In this document: piece by piece, positions 54,015-64,000 of the stretch
How the letters are laid out: the number at the start of each line of letters is the position of its first letter
Position numbering within the stretch: position 1 is the first letter of the stretch
Assembly (NCBI GenBank): GCA_031771865.1
Contig: JASISA010000010.1
Coordinates: forward strand, 1,426,001 to 1,490,000
Length of the DNA: 64,000 bases
Direction of reading: 5' to 3'
Origin: Nothophaeocryptopus gaeumannii
Lineage: Eukaryota; Ascomycota; Dothideomycetes; Mycosphaerellales; Mycosphaerellaceae
Notes under the pieces: generated by a model
Seen by the model: only the letters and a program-made list of their open reading frames with translations
What the model was told of the DNA's origin: nothing
Databases searched by the model: none
Translations under genes and position numbers: made by a program

Positions 54015-54565
54015 GAGCGAGTTTGTTTTATTGACTTGTACATTGAACGATTCAGCGACGGAGTTCGGGGGCATTCGAAGACGCTCAGGACAGGGCAGTC
54101 TGCGTGGGTTAGGGAAAATGACTTCAGGCATCCTCACAATGGGAATGATATACACGGCGCACAGTATATATTGTATAAACATTGGAATGCGCGCAAATGT
54201 GCACTCATCACAGTATCACCGGAGCTCAAATGGCTCTCCGGTCAGGCGACTTCCGCTTGGAAGGAGCTACTCTGCAGCCACGGGCAAGAGTCCACTTCAG
54301 CTGAGCCCTACGCTGTAGCTCCAAGATTTCCTCTCGGAGCTTTCGGCAACACGACTTTAATGCTCGGCGTCTAGATTGTCAGATGTAAATGATCATGCGC
54401 ACAGGAGCGAGCCGAGGGATGAGCTGTGAGATCAGTCATCTTGGTAGGCCAAGGAGATGATTTTCAAATTGAGCGGAAGGCGATATAAACGACGTTGGAA
54501 GCGTTTATCAACCATCACCACTCCCATCTCAACCCTCTCCACACCCGTTCCGATAGAACTACAGT
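54015..54565. other. intergenic
   Basis: This is the kinase 3' flank and the upstream region of the NTF2-like gene. No RNA gene or repeat was seen. Confidence 0.4.
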
Positions 54566-55157
54566 ATGGCCCTCCATATCTCCGCCGAACGAATTGCCCA
54601 GATCACCCGCGTGATCGAGACATGGGCATCCAATTTCGTCCCCTTTGACAGCACTCATACCAAAGAGCAGCTGCTTTCGGTCTTGGATGAGGATGTCCAA
54701 TGGTACGACCACGGTTTCCACGTCGTCCGAGCAGGCCACGCTGCCATTCTAGGTCTCCACCGGTCCTTCTTACATTGCAATCAGCCATTCCGCGCAGAAA
54801 TCATCGTACGCTCGCTCTCCCACTCCAATTATTCACATCCTTCATACCTTACTGACATCCTGCTTCGCTTGGTAGAGTCTTCACCCGACGGTTGGTGGTG
54901 CTGCGGTCGAACAGTTATGGATCGGCACCTGCGCGTACGACATCGTGCGGCCGGATGGCCGCGTCGTCATGAAGGGAAGTGGGAAGGAGTTCAAGCAAAA
55001 GGTCGCTTTCTTCGTCGAAATTTCAGAACAAGGAAAGATTACGAGAATAGATGAGTATGATCATCGAAATTGGGATGACGGGGTGGCCGAAGAGGGATAC
55101 CAGAGGGTTGGGGCTGTTGGGGTGAAAGAGCGAAACGAGGCGGATGGTAAGTTGTGA
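54566..55157 (+). CDS. NTF2-like (SnoaL-type) fold protein
   Basis: Two exons (54566-54805 and 54876-55157; intron 70 nt, phase 0), 173 aa. MALHISAERIAQITRVIETW starts the family's N-terminal helix. The fold continues with LLSVLDEDVQWYDHGFHV, AGHAAILGLHRSFLH, QPFRAEIISLHPT across the junction, VEQLWIGTCAYDI and VVMKGSGKEFKQKVAFFVEI, ending in the family's last strand (GKITRIDEYDHRNW). Such proteins are cone-shaped pockets, as enzymes of polyketide or steroid chemistry or as binding domains. No catalytic residues can be assigned safely. There is no signal peptide, so it is probably cytosolic. Confidence 0.82.
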
Positions 55158-55492
55158 GTGATGTGTGAGGACTTGATAAATTCAATGAGAACAGTGCGTA
55201 TGGGATGTTGATCACACAACACGCATCGCTGATCAACAGTCGATACGAAATGCATAACAATTATGTCGAGGGTTCTCCTGATCGATTAAATCATGCCATG
55301 CGCCCCTTAGGACGACCGGGTGTTCTCCGTCGAACAATATCTCCTGCATCTGACCTCCGATACCCTATTGGCAGAATCACCTTCTCAATCTTGGAGTCGC
55401 TCACGGGACTGCGCTCATCTTTCTTGGTGATGCAAAAGCTGTATCACACATTCTGCGGCGGTTTGAGACATTCTGGCCCTGCTCTAGGGTAT

Positions 55493-56491
55493 CTATATAG
55501 TCTCACGACATGTATCCGAGAAGAATTCGCTGATGGAATCGAGTCTGACTCGCCAACCCACGTCCAGTTGTCTTTGCTCCCGCGGCTGCATTCGATGCGG
55601 CATCGCGTGGTCTTCGTCTCCGGCGTAGTCGTTGAAGATTGCTTGGCCAGGCCATTCCCAGAGACACAGGACGCCATTCAGCTTGCTTCGCGACTTCTTG
55701 CTGTCATGATACCATCGAATCGTATCACCTTCCACGCCATCGTTGTCGTCAGGCCAAAGTCTGTCGATATGACCGCCAAACAGATGCTTCTCCAGCTCGT
55801 AACCCATTTCTGCGACAATGACATCTGGTCACAGGAAAGACTCCCGTGGGCAGAGAGTACCGAGCATCATGTTCGTGTATGCATGACCGATCTCATGCAC
55901 CAGAGTGACTGCGAATTCGAAGAACAGCGCCATCTGATTTGGCTTGTCGACGGCATTTGCTTGAGAGACATTGATAACGTTCTGCAGGAGATTGCTGCTC
56001 ACGCGGATTCTGCTTTTTCGCCCACATCGGGCTCTCTGCGATCCGTCTCGCACGGTCAGTCCACTCCTCAGCTCCGTGGTTGTCGCTCCACCAGCGAGGC
56101 CTCTGTCGACAGAGAAGGGGGAGCAAGACTCATCCACAAGATCGTCTTGCCCAAAGTAGACGTCTCTAGCGCTAAAGAGGTCATACTCGTGGGCACACAT
56201 TTCGCTCATAAGTGACAATAGATCCATCGTTGCTTGGTCTTCCGTTAGACTAGTCTGCGACCGCATGCGGTAGAGTAGAGCAAGGACTCGCAAGAGCGAA
56301 TCTCCGCAGTCGTTGGGGAGCGTGTCATCACAGCGGTAAGCCCTCCAAAGGTAGCGTAGCAGATCATTGACTTTTTCGACGGCTGCAAGATAGTCAGGTA
56401 GGCAGTCGGATGTCAGGTAAGCCATTATCTCGTCTTGTGAGTCTTTCTCAGCGTCCAGCAGTCTTTGGCATTCTTCCCCATCCTGGTCCAT
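55493..56491 (-). CDS. fungal HExxH zincin-like metallopeptidase-family protein
   Basis: Coding exons 56491-55861 and 55809-55493 (intron 51 nt, phase consistent) give at least 315 aa. The diagnostic motif is FAVTLVHEIGHAYTNMML (His about 199, Glu 200, His 203), a zinc-binding HExxH, and across the intron MGYELEKHLFGG supplies an acidic residue that could be the third ligand. The N-terminal region (QRLLDAEKDSQDEI, DYLAAVEKVNDLLRYLWR) is helical. An upstream exon at about 56660-56598 (AKFPGQQVREFTAVDSDT) can join through a 95-nt intron (56503-56597, GTAAGT) to add a frame-consistent N-terminus, so the true start is probably further upstream. Related fungal proteins are generally uncharacterised, and peptidase activity is inferred. 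A long plus-strand frame (55205-56215) lies antisense and is taken as a shadow. Confidence 0.72.
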
Positions 56492-57200
56492 TTTGGGATT
56501 TTCTCTCTTGGATTGTATGTGGGAGAACAGACATGTCGAGCGAGCTCAGTCAACCTGCTTCGGACTTCACTTTTCTGCTTCTATGAAAGTCACTTACTGG
56601 TATCACTATCTACCGCGGTGAACTCTCTCACTTGCTGGCCTGGGAACTTGGCTCGGAGTTGCGGTGAAAATGGGAAAGAATGAATCGAGCGCTCCACATT
56701 CGATCATTCTGCTTGCGAGCCGGAGTGGTTGTTCGAGGGCTTGGAATCCCGTGCTGCGGTGGGGAAAGCGGCGAAGGTCGTCTTTCGCTTTGTTCAGGAG
56801 AGGGTGCATCTCATTGGTGAGCCTTGGTATTTTCTTCGTGAAGGTCTCGCGAGACTCATGAAGTCGGTGTCGCTCAAGAAGTGGGAGATGGAGATTGGTT
56901 TGCCTGCTGCCATTACGCTCGGAATGGTGAAGGTTTTCTGACAAGGTAGATTGAGAGACCAGCTCTGTGGAGGATGGGATCAACGAAGAGAGGAGCGAAG
57001 AAGCAGCTGTTGCGATGCAGTATATTGGAGGCGATCGTAGGGCACTCGTAGCTTGTTTCTCTCTCACCCAGCTATGCTTCTGAAATCGCGTCTTGAGTCT
57101 CGAATCACTCGAATTCAGTCCAAGCCAAGCAACTCTTTGAAGTCGAGCTTTCTAGAAGGGTCTGATGGCGTCCTGTTGTATCCAGGATAAAGACCAAACT
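56492..57200. other. flank with probable upstream exon of the zincin gene
   Basis: This contains the likely upstream exon near 56598-56660. Short opposing frames at 56606-57067 (minus) and 56729-56941 (plus) look partly protein-like but could not be resolved. No RNA gene. Confidence 0.35.
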
Positions 57201-57430
57201 GCTTCGGGGCAGGGATATTTCAAAGGGATAACTCGGAGGTGTGGCTCTAGTCAAGTCTCAATCAAACTATAATGTATATCATTATCAAAAGAGGATTCAA
57301 TGAGACTAGGAACACAAGCTTGGTAATTAATGCCTGAGGCAAATTTAATGGAGCTACTGACTGATAGTCTCTCAAGTTAACTCGTACTACACCTCCGAGT
57401 TATCGCTTTTAGATGTCCCTGCCCCGAAGC
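57201..57430. repeat. inverted repeat, 42-bp arms, 38 of 42 identical
   Basis: The left arm is 57201-57242 and the right arm, read on the opposite strand, is 57389-57430. Both begin GCTTCGGGGCAGGGA and end GATAACTCGGAGGTGT. The spacer is about 146 bp and AT-rich. The right arm overlaps the last six codons and stop of the membrane-protein gene that ends at 57409. Origin is discussed in the findings. Confidence 0.85.
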
Positions 57431-58463
57431 GTTTTGCATGAAGACTTCGCGGTGGTCTTGTCGAACCCAACACCCAGTGGCTGTCGACGTTCGTCGTCAT
57501 CTGTTGGTGGTGGCGTTGTGATCCAATGTAATATACAAGTAGCGATGAGTACTGTTCAATGCAGATCAGCAGATTGCTCGCCAAGGAAGAATTTCACGAA
57601 GTCTTACCATCAGCTTTGCACGTAAGACAACATAACCAAGCCGGTATCCCATTAAACAGCGTTAACGTTATCCTTGCCATCAGCTTCGAAAGTATCGTGA
57701 TGCCTGAACCGATGAAGGTACGCACGACAACACGTCGGAGGGGAGCGAGCAGTCCATTTCCGTCTCTATGCACAACCACAAGTGGCCAGAGGAATCGAAG
57801 TGTGAGCCATAGCTGCGATACCACTTCTATGCAGATGAGTGGTATTAGGACTGACGTCTTCACGCCGATGTTGCAGATCTTTTCCGGGTCCTCTCCCCCC
57901 CAGCTGACCCGATAGGCGACTGCGAGGAATGTCACGATAGTATAGGGGAGCAAAGTCCCAAGACAGGTCAAGACGTATTCCGGTGTCCGGTGCCGAGGAT
58001 TGGCTGGCCACGAGATTATGTATGTCCGCTCTATAAGGAAGACAATCTCTGATGCTTGGGCGACGGAGTGCAAGAGTAGACCTGAAAATTCCGGTCAGTG
58101 CTTTGCAGGCTCTGTATGCTCCATTTCCAACGTACAGGTCAAAATAGTGGCATCGCACAGAGCGGCAGAGCTCAAAACTCTGACATGAATCATCGCGGTA
58201 ATAGCGAACATGAACAAGAAGGATGTTCCGAAGCACTGCGTCCACGTCATTGGCGATTTGCATCTTCCAAAAAGAGCTGGGTCACTTACGAGAAGACAGG
58301 CGAAGTTCGTCACTGTCAACTTCTGCGTGCGCGCAATTTGAAGGCGATTCCAGAAAAAGCAGGCCATCACTGGAAGTGCCACCAGTGACAAGATAAGCGA
58401 GGCAGCATCGCCAGGCAGCAAGAGCTTCTTCTTCAGCACGCTGTCATTGCTCACCACTGGCAT
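57409..58463 (-). CDS. multi-pass fungal membrane protein, unnamed family
   Basis: Three exons (58463-58136, 58081-57608, 57551-57409), introns of 54 and 56 nt, all phases consistent, 314 aa. The protein has several membrane helices: DAASLILSLVALPVMACFFW, GTSFLFMFAITAMIHVRVL, TCLGTLLPYTIVTFLAVAY, SVLIPLICIEVVSQLWLTL and FIGSGITILSKLMARITLTL, with a final TCKADVLIATCILHWITT helix formed across the last junction. The N-terminus is short and cytosolic, and the C-terminus is a charged tail. The TCKADV...HW pattern at the last helix recurs in a set of uncharacterised Pezizomycotina membrane proteins I recall, with no known function. The stop lies within the inverted repeat at 57389-57430. Confidence 0.8.
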
Positions 58464-60824
58464 CTTGGAGCTCGCGTGTCTCCGCGACTTCGCTCGTCGA
58501 AGTGGTTATGTTGTCTGCCTCTGGATTCCAGATGTCATTGTGCACGATGAGGTGCAGTTGGGGGATACGGAACCGCCGATGTGGAGCGTTTCGATCGCAA
58601 CTAAGTGTAAGGCCGGCAGGTAAGATCGAGCTACATCTGTTGATGGTTGTAGTTCTGCCGACATTTCTCAGGACCAGATAGGCCCATGAGCCTGCAAACA
58701 TCACCATGCACTTTCCAGTTATAGGTGGTGTCAGGTAGCAAATTGACTAACCGCCCCCGCTAAATGCTGAGCCATGACTCCCAGGGTCGTCGAATTTGAG
58801 CTGGGGTAGCAGCTCGACATACTCAAAGCATGTTCGCACGTGCAACTGAGCTACTGATGGGGCTAAACAAGGTCGTCTCACGACAAATCTGGTTTGTCCG
58901 TTCGCTCGCCCGTATTAGACGATCTTTCGAGTGACGCTATGGTATCACTTGCACACTCATCAGCGAAGCGTCGTCATCCAAAACGAAACGTTCTTGTCCA
59001 GCGTCCCCTCCGAAAATGCGTGAGAACGCAAAGAAAGCATTTGATACTCAAGTTTGCTGCGTTTGGAAGACCTTTTTCGTGCGCAAGTAGTCGTCCAACG
59101 CTTGCTTCGCATTCCGAAAGAACATTCTAACAGGATTGCATGAATATGACACCCCTGAGCTTGTCGAGCCCGTCAGGATGACGACTGCGATGCACGATAC
59201 TCGGCCAGCCGCCATGGGGATGTTGACCCGCCCCTTTCGAACGTGTTGGCGATGGATAATTTGTTCAGTAAGTCAACAGTGGAGCCACAAGAAGATCGCC
59301 ACTCTCAAGCTTTGTGCATGCAGACTTAGTGCCTGCAGTCCTGAGGAACTAGTCATAGACCGTCGCTTACTCTTGCAGAGAGGTTGGAGTTGCGCCGGCA
59401 GTGTCATATCAGGCTTTCTGTATTTGCCGTGAGGGCGGAGTTGAGGTCTCTTGCTCACACAATCACAGAGGTCAAGTAATCGCCTGCTGTGGTCACGATC
59501 TTGTGGTCAACGTGCACCGACCTGCATCGAAGCAAAGAGGAGCACTTACCGCTGAGCGAACGTAGTGCTGCCTTCGGTGGCTTCCAGTTGTCAAGAGAGC
59601 AGACACCGGGGGAAGATCTGCAAGGCATACTCTTGTAATCAGGTCCACTTTCTGAAGCATTACCTCGGTACCGGGTCATAAATCCGCGGCGGCCTTCGTT
59701 GCCACATTGGTTGTACGTTTTCAGGAGCGATTCCGACAGAAACACTGATATACACTCTTGTCCCTTGCACATTGTCTCTTCCTGACAAGCCAAAATGCAA
59801 AAGAACTCTCAAAAGAGCCCGGGGATAAGGTCCTCCTCAGGCAAAGCCGACAGGACCTCAGAAGCTCGATCCAGCAGCAGGGCCAACAACAATTTGTGAA
59901 GACATCGGCTTCGGAAGCATGTTGCCCCAATGACTCGGCCTATGGATCATCGGATAAGGCTGAATACTCTGGCCGAATACAGGACGACTCGTACCAGAGA
60001 CGCAATGGCCCGACACAGTTTGTCGGAAACCTTGGCGACATTTCATACTCCGAAGCAGCTTCCCGCAATCTTGAAGCCGTACCGAGGAGTAGTGCGTACT
60101 GCAGCAATGGAGTGCTCGGCGATGCTCGAGCTGCAGCTATGATGGCCGAGTTCCGACGTCAACAGCAGCGGCTACCTCCCTGCTGCGAATTTGCGCAGAA
60201 GGTAGAGGAGGTCGGGTTATGGGTGACTGTATTCTGACGAGTTGGCAGGCGGGGACGTGGGATGATGAAGATGGTGAAAGTCGCCGCAACGAATGAAGCA
60301 ACGATAAGACGGCCCATGGTGGCAGACCGAGATCAAGAAGCTCGGTTGGCAGAGGTTGAGAGCAGTGCTCGGCATAGCTGAGCAAAGGGAGAGGGCCGGA
60401 TTCAGATTCTGTGGCGTTTCGAAAAATCTTTAAGCTTGGTGTAGAAGATAGATACTCCTACCATCCGAGTTCGTCGAGTGTAGAGCGCTTCGCTTAGCTG
60501 AATCCAGATGAGCTGAACCCATGGAACGCGTCCTTCCTGATTCCGCGGACCGTACGCGTCGTTATCAAGTATGGCTCGAAGCCTGTCGTCTTCTCGACGC
60601 GTCGTTTGTTCGTGATATGTTGGATCTCGGAGAGCCATTCAGAGAGGCCACTGTCGCGCCCTGGTCCTGCTAGTGAGTGAATGGCAGCTCTTGACCTTTC
60701 GAGAGTCTGAATGAACATGTCAGAGGTGGAAACGAAAGGAAATACCGAGCAAGGCGGAGCCTCGGAGGCTTCAAGGTCTTGCTTTCGCTTAGTAATCACC
60801 TTACGTGGTTCCTTGGCATAACGT

Positions 60825-60930
60825 GAAGATTCTTCAAGACACTCTACTATTAGCTAGATATCCTCTACTACTAAGAGACTTAAAAGCTAGAAAGCTAAAA
60901 CTACTTCTTTCTAAGACTATATTACTTATC
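60825..60930. mobile_element. AT-rich, RIP-like relic
   Basis: About 100 bp rich in CTA, TAG and TA steps, set within normal-GC DNA. Too short to identify. It resembles the foldback element about 350 bp downstream in composition. Confidence 0.35.
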
Positions 60931-61242
60931 TTACTGTTGGAAAGTGCAGCCATCAAGGAAAGTCATATGGTGTGGACCCTGGCCACTCATGTTGGGTTGC
61001 CTGAGGCATTTTTGGCATGTTGGCCTCAGGCACAATATTCTCAGGAGATGAAGAAGGCCACCTTTCATATCACAATATAGTTAACACAATCAACACACAC
61101 ATTGGTTCCTACACAGTGCTGCATGCCCTTCGTGGCTGTAAGACAGTAAAGACTAAGTTCCTCTGCTATCCACCTATACCGAACTGAGTCCACCACTTCC
61201 CCTGCTGGGCCAGAAGGTTGCTTTTGCTCAGCGATTTTCGAC

Positions 61243-61482
61243 ACTAAGTATAATTAAGCGCGATTACACTAGCTAAATTACGCTAACTATAGAGTTATAG
61301 TACTAGTTCTAGGCTACTACTACGCAATTTAGCTAACCCTTAGCTAGCCCTAATTATACTTAGTTACACCTATATATTCTTTAATAGCTCTTTAGTAGAT
61401 CTAAGTCCTCGCAGGTCGTACTAAGTAATACATATCAATTTGAGTATGATATAGTTACGCTAAATAATTGCGCTTAACTATA
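61243..61482. mobile_element. MITE-like foldback element, AT-rich
   Basis: Near-terminal inverted repeats: TATAATTAAGCGCGATTA at 61249-61266 against the reverse complement of 61465-61482 (16 of 18). A nested perfect 14-bp inverted repeat, ACTAAGTATAATTA, lies at 61243-61256 and 61351-61364, with more CTAGCTAA matches inside. About 240 bp, no coding frame, strongly TA-rich. This is the form of a small non-autonomous inverted-repeat element that has suffered C-to-T decay. Target-site duplications were not certain. Confidence 0.6.
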
Positions 61483-61607
61483 AATTGTCTCTGTGCTTTG
61501 CCTTCCCCTCGGACCCCTCCTCCCGGCTAACCTCAAAACCTCGCTCTCCTTCACCCACTTGAACTAGTCCCTCTTCCTCGTCCTCCTCCTCCTCACCTCG
61601 CGTCAGA

Positions 61608-62649
61608 ATGCGCCCTACCGACCAAACCTTAGATCACTTTGCGAACTTGAGAATGAAGGTAGAAGACCATTCCTCGGACGGACCCTCTTCGGATATAATG
61701 AGTGAGCTTGATTTGGACTTCGATGCAACTCTTGACGGACCATTTGACACCGATCCGCCTGACAACGAAGGCTGGGATCCTACATTCATTTCCACCATCG
61801 AGGTGGCATCCAAACAGGGCGATCTAGTCGCAGTCAAAAATGCGTTCGCAGCAATGCGTACCAATGCGGAAGAGGAAGAGTCATATCAGACTGGCAGCTC
61901 GCTCACACTCGCTGCGCAGCATAGCCATCTTAATGTCGTTCACTACCTCCTCTCTGAGGGCGTCAAGGTGACCAGTAATTTCGCCAAACGGGTGACATCA
62001 ATCCGAACTACGCCTGTGATACCCGTACTCGAACTCGTTCTCAAATATGGATGGGACATTAATCGAGAGACGAATTGGGCTGAACCGCCGGCTCTTGCGT
62101 AAGCGGGCCGCCAACCCGTACGCATTCAGTCTTACTGAACAAGATGACAGGTATGCAGTTGATAATGATGACTTATGTCAGTGGTTCTTATGCCACGGAG
62201 CAGATCCGAATGCTCGATGTACCTTTGACATCACTCCTCTATCGTTTGCGCTCAGCTTTGGGACCCGGAACAACATCCGAAGACTTTTCGAGTTAGGTGG
62301 AAGCATTGAGTATGGTCAATTGTTACATTATGCTTGCCGACGCAAAGCCGAGGATCGTCTGGATGTTATCAAAGACATACTTGGGAAGGGTGCTCCCGTG
62401 AACGCCATTCTGTACCAATCTCACCCTGCGTCCTGGGCTGTGCACGGCCTGTTTGGGTGCGGCACTCCGCTCCATGAGGCTGCAGAACGGGGAGACGGGG
62501 AAGTCGCGCAACTACTTCTGAAGCATGGCGCCAGTATCATGATTCCGGACTCCTGTGGGGATCTACCATACCAAAGAGCGCAACGGAAAGGTCATGATAC
62601 CTTGGCCAAGTCTTTGATGCCGACAACGCTTTGGCCGCCACATCTCTGA
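61608..62649 (+). CDS. ankyrin-repeat protein
   Basis: Two exons (61608-62098, 62151-62649; intron 52 nt), 329 aa. The N-terminus is acidic (SELDLDFDATLDGPFDTD). Ankyrin units include TLAAQHSHLNVVHYLLSEGV (about residues 99-118), VLELVLKYGWDINRET, CQWFLCHGADPNARC, ITPLSFALSFG, LLHYACRRK and TPLHEAAERGDGEVAQLLL, and the last ends KHGASIMIPDSCGDLPYQRA. The units are the usual 33-residue repeats, some degenerate. No effector domain. Such short ankyrin proteins are numerous in filamentous ascomycetes and serve as protein-binding scaffolds. The promoter lies directly after the AT-rich foldback element that ends about 125 bp upstream of the ATG. Confidence 0.88.
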
Positions 62650-63723
62650 TACCCAGCAGAGCACAGACACGCGGTATCTTCTGTCCTTATCAGAGATTTC
62701 GTGGTACCTCCGCTTTGCTTGGTCAATCGAGTAGCATTGGTCCTGGGCATGCTAGGTTTCGAATGCTTCCACCGTTGCCGATGAGATGGGTCCATGTGTC
62801 CGCGCATCGTCGGATTGCTAGCGCCTCACCGCCGGTAGTGGTTAGGACGCTGAGATCTCCGCTCTTTGACTAGTTGGCTGACATGATCTTGGTGCTCGCG
62901 ATCTGTTCATCCTCTATTCGAGTGCACGTTGAACATGTGACTCCAGATTATGTGGGTATATAGCACGCAGATTCTCGAGCCAGACTAGTAGACGATACTT
63001 GCTCTGAGACGCCAAGAACCCGGATGATCGTTTGTCCGAGCGACATTTCGATCCATGATGGCAGCGTGAAGCCAACTTCACCTTCCTCTTGCACCACTCT
63101 CGCAACTAAGAATTGCCGATTCTGACGCGGCGTGCAGTAGTGAGATTGAAGATGCATCGATGAAGCATCCCCATGACCATACCTGACTTCAATGGTATCT
63201 GGACAAGCGATTTCAATTTCGTGCCTCAGCACCTCCACGAACTTACCCTTGGACCATCAAACGCGAAAAGAACACTATGATTGCCACGAGAACGCCTTAC
63301 ATGTACTCGAGCCTTGTGGATGACAGCTTCGCTGAGCTCACGTTGTCACTAGATCGGAGCTGACCAAAAACGCAATATGTCGTGGCATGAGCTCAAGCTG
63401 TCAGCAACATTATTTGGAGCTGTTTGGTCCGAATTACAGACTTCGTCCTACCTTCCAGAGAGGACACTAGCATCCCATTGTCCTCATGCGACACGCACAC
63501 ACGAAAGTAATGGTCAGGCATATCTCGATGTCGTTCAAAAGGAAGACTTTCTCACGTGCTCCCCTCTTTCTCTTCCTCTACACAACACCCCTACCCTTCC
63601 CTTGCCATCACTTCTCTCGCAAAAAAAGCAGGCTCTACACACTCTTCACTCACACACACGCTCTCTATCTATCTTCAAAGCACACACTACTCACTTCTTT
63701 ATATCACACTCTCCCCATCCGCC
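62650..63723. promoter_or_regulatory. intergenic and pyrimidine-rich leader of the last gene
   Basis: Nothing is recognised from 62650 to about 63500. From about 63555 to 63723 the sequence is dominated by C, T and CA, a pattern typical of leaders of strongly expressed fungal genes, and ends at the ATG at 63724. Confidence 0.4.
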
Positions 63724-64000
63724 ATGACAGCACCAAGCTATCAGGCAGCCGTTTCGGAGGCTCTCAAGAGGAGGAACGACGGAAAAGAAGAAAGCTGCCT
63801 CACCAGCGATCTCCCGCCCGTATACTGCAAGCACTGCGCCGTCCAGACCATGGCCGCCGATCCCAAGGATGCTCTCTCGACTCAGCAATATGTCCCTGCT
63901 GGTCAACAGATCTTCCCAGGTCTGACTGCGTGGTTTGGCTTCGAGAACGATGTTCCGAAGGATTCGGTCGTGTACGACCAAGTGGAAACAGGTGCGTTTG
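63724..64000 (+). CDS. first exon of an unidentified gene, cut by the window edge
   Basis: ATG at 63724, MTAPSYQAAVSEALKRRND. Eighty-nine codons end at 63990, and a good donor (GTGCGT) begins at 63992, so exon 1 probably ends with one base of the next codon. The peptide has a Glu/Lys-rich helix, a CKHC pair (about residues 35-38), then PAGQQIFPGLTAWFGFEND. No signal peptide. Not recognised. The CT-rich leader suggests high expression. The remainder lies outside the window. Confidence 0.6.
   Translation, partial: MTAPSYQAAVSEALKRRNDGKEESCLTSDLPPVYCKHCAVQTMAADPKDALSTQQYVPAGQQIFPGLTAWFGFENDVPKDSVVYDQVETGAF

Larger units (their letters stand above)
58464..61607. other. intergenic, 3.1 kb, with AT-rich relics
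   Basis: No gene is called. A plus frame at 59758-60237 reads somewhat protein-like but has no ATG before its last 30 codons. A minus frame 60317-60159 encodes a 52-residue signal-peptide-like peptide. AT-rich relics lie at about 60825-60930 and 61243-61482. Confidence 0.4.

Noticed and set aside
55205..56215. 336-codon plus-strand frame
   Set aside because: Runs antisense to the HExxH gene, whose exons have clear motifs and phased introns. Its own composition shows no domain.
59758..60237. Protein-like plus-strand frame
   Set aside because: No ATG before its last 30 codons and no acceptor found to attach an upstream exon. It is kept only as a remark in the gap entry.

Overview
The window is nuclear DNA of a filamentous ascomycete (Pezizomycotina), most likely a Dothideomycete. 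The evidence is spliceosomal introns of about 50-100 nt with GTNNGN donors and CTNAC-like branch sites, a long Hrd1, a Sln1-type hybrid histidine kinase, GPI-anchored Ser/Thr-rich wall proteins, a G1 (eqolisin) peptidase, and AT-rich, RIP-like repeat islands. No prokaryotic operon, CRISPR array, tRNA, rRNA or intact transposon was recognised. The class assignment is an inference; no phylogeny could be run.

Layout. 1-6 kb: two GPI-anchored wall proteins (1240-2121 minus, 3058-4075 plus), an unknown protein (4694-5287 plus) and a single-pass membrane protein with an apparent frameshift (5591-6212 minus). 8-9.5 kb: a conserved low-complexity nuclear-type protein. 9.5-15 kb: about 5.5 kb with no convincing gene. 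15-17.6 kb: a small chromatin-like basic protein, the spliceosomal core protein SmD1 and the V-ATPase assembly factor Pkr1. 19.9-24 kb: a broken membrane-protein gene, then the ER ubiquitin ligase Hrd1. 24.9-32.6 kb: a secreted S41-type peptidase, an AT-rich island, a two-domain HCCA isomerase/GST-kappa-type protein ending in a peroxisomal-type SRL, and an amino-acid transporter. 34.8-42.7 kb: a bZIP factor, a G1 peptidase, a secreted PAN-like protein and a DUF300 membrane protein. 44.7-50 kb: a broken gene, a small secreted protein with an apparent frameshift, a DJ-1/PfpI protein, a SURNod19-like surface protein and a small orphan. 50.6-58.5 kb: Sln1-type kinase, NTF2-like protein, HExxH zincin-like protein and a multi-pass membrane protein whose 3' end is part of an inverted repeat. 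60.8-64 kb: AT-rich foldback element, ankyrin protein and the first exon of a gene cut by the window edge.

The genes do not form one pathway. There is housekeeping (SmD1, Pkr1, Hrd1), osmosensing (Sln1) and a secretory/cell-surface set that includes three unrelated peptidase families. No new multi-gene system is evident. The main points of interest are the fused isomerase with its peroxisomal tail, an in-frame cassette exon carrying a stop, several broken reading frames that could be assembly errors or gene decay, an inverted repeat covering a stop codon, a MITE-like foldback, and a little-described HExxH family member. Exon coordinates were set by eye from splice signals and reading phase.
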